From positions 310,001 through 374,000 of the forward strand of contig JBBCIG010000014.1 in the NCBI GenBank assembly GCA_037200685.1: DNA of 64,000 nucleotides, given 5' to 3'. This DNA comes from JAJKIP01 sp037200685. Its GTDB lineage: Bacteria; Bacteroidota; Bacteroidia; Chitinophagales; Chitinophagaceae. This document shows, one piece after another, positions 62,797-64,000 of this stretch; the first letter of the stretch is position 1, and each line of letters starts with the position of its first letter. Below the pieces are notes generated by a model. The model was not told where the DNA came from. It was given only the letters and a program-made list of their open reading frames with translations, and did not search any database. A program made the position numbers and the translations under genes.

Positions 62797-64000
62797 ATGA
62801 AGTCATTCCTTTTTTCCTTAACGCTGAGTTGCTGCACGCTGTTAGCTAATTCGCAGCCTGCAACCGATGCACCTTTATCAGAGTTTGGTTTAACCTTTAT
62901 GCCAGACTATACATTCAAAGGCTCCACTATAAAAGGCTGGCATGTGTGGGGTGATGCGCAATGGCAGGCAAACAACGGAGAGATTGTTGGTAAGGCAAAA
63001 GCAAATTCGAATGGAGGCTGGTTGGTATTGGATAATGGTTTCCAGGACATCGGCTTTCATGCTTTGTTTAAAGCAACAGGAAATAGTGAAACGGCGGTAT
63101 TACTTCGTATGGAAAAAGTAAGTGAAGGTTATCGTGGCGTATTGCTTTCATTGAAAAAAGGTGATATCGCACCTTACAGTATTGTGCTGGATGCAAACGG
63201 GAAAGAAATCAAACGGGAAAAATTAAGATATGCGGGCGGCATCAATTACCGTGTAGCGCCACCACCTGATACAAGCCGCAGAACACCCGGTGGCGGTGGC
63301 CCCTTTACAGGACAACGTCCTGCTGTTCCGGCTGACTTACCATTAAGAGCGCCGAACACAGAATTTCGTGACAACGATTGGAATGAAATAGAAACATTTT
63401 TAGAAACAAATGTTATCCGTAGCTTTTTGAATAATGGAAGAGAAGTTGGCGGTGCGGTAGATGGCGAATCCGCTCTCTCCGGTTTTGGCCCGATCGCATT
63501 ATATATTGGCGGGCCCGGTGAAGTTCGTTTTAAAGATGTGATGTATAAAGATGTTTCTATCCGTTTTACACCAAAAGAGCAATCTTCACCACGGTTCAGG
63601 GTGCAATGCATCAGTGACTTTTATTATTCATGGGGAACAGATGCGGCTGATTTTAATAAAGATGGCAACATTGATATTGTTTCAGGTCCTTATATTTATT
63701 TCGGTCCCGACTTTACAAGTTTCAAAGAAATTTATCCTGCTATCGCTGTAGGACCTTCAAAAGAATTTACTTCTATCAATCACCAGTTTACTTATGATGT
63801 AAACCAGGATGGATGGCCGGATGTGATTACCGGGTGGACAGCGCCAGGCGTTTATATTAACCCAAAAAATGAATCAAGACGCTGGGAAACTTATAAACCA
63901 ATACCTGGCACACAAAGTGAGACCACACTTTTTACTGATATTGACAAAGATGGTAAACCCGAACTGGTGTATGCATCCGGAAGCCAGTTCCGTTATGCAA
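62797..64000 (+). CDS. DUF1080 domain protein with VCBS/FG-GAP repeats (3' end outside window)
   Basis: The start is an ATG at 62797. A signal peptide (FLFSLTLSCCTLLANSQ) precedes a DUF1080 domain (3-keto-disaccharide hydrolase family, concanavalin-like fold): FKGSTIKGWHVWGDAQWQAN, then SETAVLLRMEKVSEGYRGV and the family end YIGGPGEVRFKDVMYKDVSI. It is followed by calcium-binding VCBS-like repeats (ADFNKDGNIDIVSG, DVNQDGWPDVITGW, DIDKDGKPELVYAS) of the type found in surface-exposed propellers. The frame is open to the window edge at 401 codons. DUF1080 proteins in the family act on 3-keto-glycosides made by exported oxidoreductases, which matches the quinoprotein upstream. Confidence 0.88.
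   Translation, partial: MKSFLFSLTLSCCTLLANSQPATDAPLSEFGLTFMPDYTFKGSTIKGWHVWGDAQWQANNGEIVGKAKANSNGGWLVLDNGFQDIGFHALFKATGNSETAVLLRMEKVSEGYRGVLLSLKKGDIAPYSIVLDANGKEIKREKLRYAGGINYRVAPPPDTSRRTPGGGGPFTGQRPAVPADLPLRAPNTEFRDNDWNEIETFLETNVIRSFLNNGREVGGAVDGESALSGFGPIALYIGGPGEVRFKDVMYKDVSIRFTPKEQSSPRFRVQCISDFYYSWGTDAADFNKDGNIDIVSGPYIYFGPDFTSFKEIYPAIAVGPSKEFTSINHQFTYDVNQDGWPDVITGWTAPGVYINPKNESRRWETYKPIPGTQSETTLFTDIDKDGKPELVYASGSQFRYA

Overview
The window looks like a chromosomal segment of a Bacteroidota bacterium, probably of the Chitinophagaceae. The signs are a moderately AT-rich genome, lipoproteins whose Cys is followed by acidic residues, a Bacteroidota-type promoter (TTTG ... TAnnTTTG), a serine palmitoyltransferase of the Bacteroidota type, and families largely confined to this phylum (DUF6526, DUF3822, DUF2027-Smr, CHRD lipoprotein, LytS-type kinase with a two-component propeller). 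Assignment rests on recognition of protein families, not on a search.

Layout. 0-9.5 kb: envelope and housekeeping genes (TPR protein, DoxX, thioesterase, M50 protease, DacB, Uma2, CinA, a 2-oxoacid dehydrogenase E2, histidine phosphatase). 9.5-16.1 kb: serine palmitoyltransferase, DinB, then a seven-gene run headed by an ArsR repressor whose promoter lies inside a perfect 17-bp inverted repeat. 16.1-19.9 kb: a non-cyanobacterial Kai module (kaiC, kaiB, kaiB, PAS-PAS histidine kinase). 20-31 kb: Smr protein, amino-acid permease, polyprenyl synthase, GxxExxY protein, RNase R, and a tightly overlapping DUF3822-rsmD-5-FTHF ligase-lpxK operon. 31-42 kb: MATE pump, DUF748, a broken Crp/Fnr regulator, CHRD lipoprotein, small unknowns, CsbD-like protein, Gfo/Idh/MocA oxidoreductase, then the isopropylmalate/citramalate synthase and leuB pair. 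42-47.7 kb: a LytS-type hybrid sensor and its LytTR regulator, separated by a globin and a lipoprotein. 47.9-64 kb: an apparent carbohydrate-oxidation cluster of two quinoproteins with inserted cytochrome c, a DMT transporter, exported isomerase/epimerase, CoA-acylating-type aldehyde dehydrogenase, cyclase, Zn-alcohol dehydrogenase, SDR, transketolase, cupin and a DUF1080/VCBS protein, with a divergent AraC regulator.

Two things cut across the whole window. First, at least thirteen intergenic copies of one dispersed repeat family, plus several other palindromic repeat types, two of which are embedded in the coding sequence of cinA and rsmD; two small orphan genes (GxxExxY and four-helix bundle) are each bracketed by imperfect inverted repeats. 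Second, about 25 single-base indels, mostly in homopolymers, that break otherwise well-conserved genes including rnr, lpxK, leuB, transketolase and dacB. Because essential genes are hit and the frame is recoverable each time, sequencing or assembly error is the simplest explanation. Coordinates for these genes are given for the full reconstructed reading frame and the break is stated.
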